Shown: positions 5,956-6,677 of the stretch, piece after piece
Layout of the letters: each line of letters begins with the position of its first letter
Numbering within the stretch: position 1 is the first letter of the stretch
NCBI GenBank assembly: GCA_947478535.1
Contig: CANJXD010000331.1
Location: 1-6,677 of the forward strand
Reading direction: 5' to 3'
Source: Acetobacteraceae bacterium
GTDB lineage: Bacteria > Pseudomonadota > Alphaproteobacteria > Acetobacterales > Acetobacteraceae
Length of the DNA: 6,677 nucleotides
The notes under the pieces: model-generated
Databases searched by the model: none
What the model saw: the letters and a program-made list of their open reading frames with translations, nothing else
Told to the model about the DNA's origin: nothing
Translations under genes and position numbers: made by a program

Positions 5956-6059
5956 CAGCCTTGCACCGTTCTGCTATCCCCAAACCACCCTTGCGGGATC
6001 CACAACCCACCCTTGCGGGTGAAAAACCGTCCCCGGAGGGCCGGTCCGACCGATTTCAC
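5955..6059 (-). CDS. Possible 34-codon small ORF between waaA and lpxK
   Basis: A GTG at 6059 overlaps the waaA stop (the minus strand reads ATGTGA there). The frame stays open for 34 codons and ends in TGA (5957-5955), whose A is the first base of the lpxK ATG. The product would be small and basic with an aromatic core (RFFTRKGGLWIPQGWFG at residues 11-27). It has no predicted signal peptide and I recognise no family. Against it: AGGA is only 1 nt before the GTG, a second frame is open through most of the gap, stops are rare in GC-rich DNA, and a 13-bp direct repeat runs through it in two different frames. It could be a coupling leader peptide, a genuine microprotein or chance. Confidence 0.3.
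   Translation of the reverse strand: MKSVGPALRGRFFTRKGGLWIPQGWFGDSRTVQG
5985..6021 (-). repeat. 13-bp direct repeat with hairpin loops in the waaA-lpxK gap
   Basis: CCACCCTTGCGGG occurs at 5985-5997 and exactly again at 6007-6019, a period of 22 bp. In the sense of the operon mRNA each copy reads CCCGCAAGGG, a short stem closed by a GCAA (GNRA-type) tetraloop. The copy nearer waaA extends to a 5-bp stem, CACCC-GCAA-GGGTG (6021-6008). No U-tract follows on the transcript, so these are not intrinsic terminators. They could set the relative expression or stability of the two cistrons. Confidence 0.5.
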
Positions 6060-6677
6060 ATCCTGCCCGGGTCAACCCTGGCCGCAGGCAGCAGATCAAG
6101 CAGCGCATCCGCCACCTGCCTTGGCAGGCCGGCATGACCATCCGCGACGCGGGCCGCCGCCCCGGCAAGGGCCTCGCCCCGACCAGCATCGGATAGCACG
6201 GCGGCCACGGCTTCCGCCAGCGCTCCGGCTTCGCCGTATACACGCAAGGCGCCCCCGGCATCGACGAGGCGGGCGACCGGTTCCTCGAAATTCTGCATAT
6301 GTGGCCCCAGCAGGATCGGGCAGCCCAGCCGCGCCGGCTCCAGCGGGTTCTGCCCGCCACGCGGCACCAGGCTCCCGCCGACCAGCGCAACGCCGGCCAG
6401 GCGGTAGAACAGGCCCAATTCCCCCAGGGTATCCGCGACATAGACGGCGACCTCCGGCCCCGGCGCGCCGCCCGCCTTGCGCCGCGCCACCGCCAGTCCC
6501 CACGGTGCCAAGATCCCCCCGACCTGCGCCGCCACATCCGGCCCGCGTTCGGGATGGCGCGGGACGATCACCGTCAGCAGGTCCGGAAAACTCGCGGCGA
6601 GCAACCTATGCGCCGCCGCGACCATCGCTTCCTCGCCTGGATGGGTGGAGGCGGCGAGGAAGACAGGCCGCTTGCCC
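6056..6677 (-). CDS. waaA: 3-deoxy-D-manno-octulosonic acid (Kdo) transferase, C-terminal part
   Basis: WaaA (KdtA) transfers Kdo from CMP-Kdo to lipid IVA at the cytoplasmic side of the inner membrane. The gene runs off the right edge. The 206 visible codons cover the C-terminal GT-B nucleotide-binding domain, about half of the usual 420-430 residues. The visible part opens with GKRPVFLAASTHPGEE, the family STHxGEE motif, then VIVPRHPERG, and later GGSLVPRGGQNPLEPA (the GGS...GGxNPLEPA donor-site motif, with Gln where many enterobacterial proteins have His), followed by LGPHMQNF. The membrane anchor and the catalytic Glu-containing N-terminal domain lie outside the window. It ends ATGTGA at 6061-6056 and sits 100 bp before lpxK, so the two are likely co-transcribed. 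Confidence 0.95.
   Translation of the reverse strand, partial: GKRPVFLAASTHPGEEAMVAAAHRLLAASFPDLLTVIVPRHPERGPDVAAQVGGILAPWGLAVARRKAGGAPGPEVAVYVADTLGELGLFYRLAGVALVGGSLVPRGGQNPLEPARLGCPILLGPHMQNFEEPVARLVDAGGALRVYGEAGALAEAVAAVLSDAGRGEALAGAAARVADGHAGLPRQVADALLDLLPAARVDPGRM

Noticed and set aside
6096..6503. Other minus-strand open frames overlapping waaA
   Set aside because: They are Gly/Arg-rich frame shadows of waaA, which carries all the conserved motifs.

Overview
The window is very GC-rich, gene-dense DNA with strong G/C bias at third codon positions, Shine-Dalgarno starts and genes for outer-membrane lipid A assembly (waaA/kdtA and lpxK). Together with two Bug/NMT1-type periplasmic binding proteins, this suggests a Gram-negative alphaproteobacterium, most likely Acetobacteraceae/Rhodospirillales (Roseomonas-like). 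The taxon is inferred from protein style and composition; no marker gene proves it.

Layout. (1) 1-60: a long, near-perfect palindrome containing two TetR-type dyads around a TTGACA box, probably the control region of a gene lying to the left of the window. (2) 61-2129, minus strand: a two-gene operon of a Rieske non-heme iron oxygenase and an NMT1/SsuA-type ABC substrate-binding protein. The stop codon of the first gene overlaps the ribosome binding site of the second. (3) 2130-2344: a divergent control region with a textbook sigma-54 promoter aimed at the oxygenase operon, plus three inverted repeats. (4) 2345-3895, plus strand: a 516-residue protein with four rhodanese-like domains, only one of which keeps the catalytic cysteine. 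(5) 3914-4900, minus strand: a TctC/Bug-type solute-binding protein, convergent with the rhodanese gene. (6) 4969-6677, minus strand: lpxK and the 3' part of waaA, with a possible 34-codon ORF that fills the gap between them exactly.

How they fit together. The left half looks like an accessory catabolic module. The binding protein would capture a small, probably aromatic or organosulfur, compound and the oxygenase would hydroxylate or demethylate it. A sigma-54 promoter implies control by an enhancer-binding activator that is not in the window. The rhodanese protein shares the control region, so it may handle sulfur in the same pathway, but this is inference. The right half is core metabolism: WaaA adds Kdo to lipid A precursor and LpxK phosphorylates the lipid A disaccharide. 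The TctC-type gene sits between the two without its membrane partners. The transporter membrane and ATPase subunits, the oxygenase reductase partner and any regulators are not in the window.
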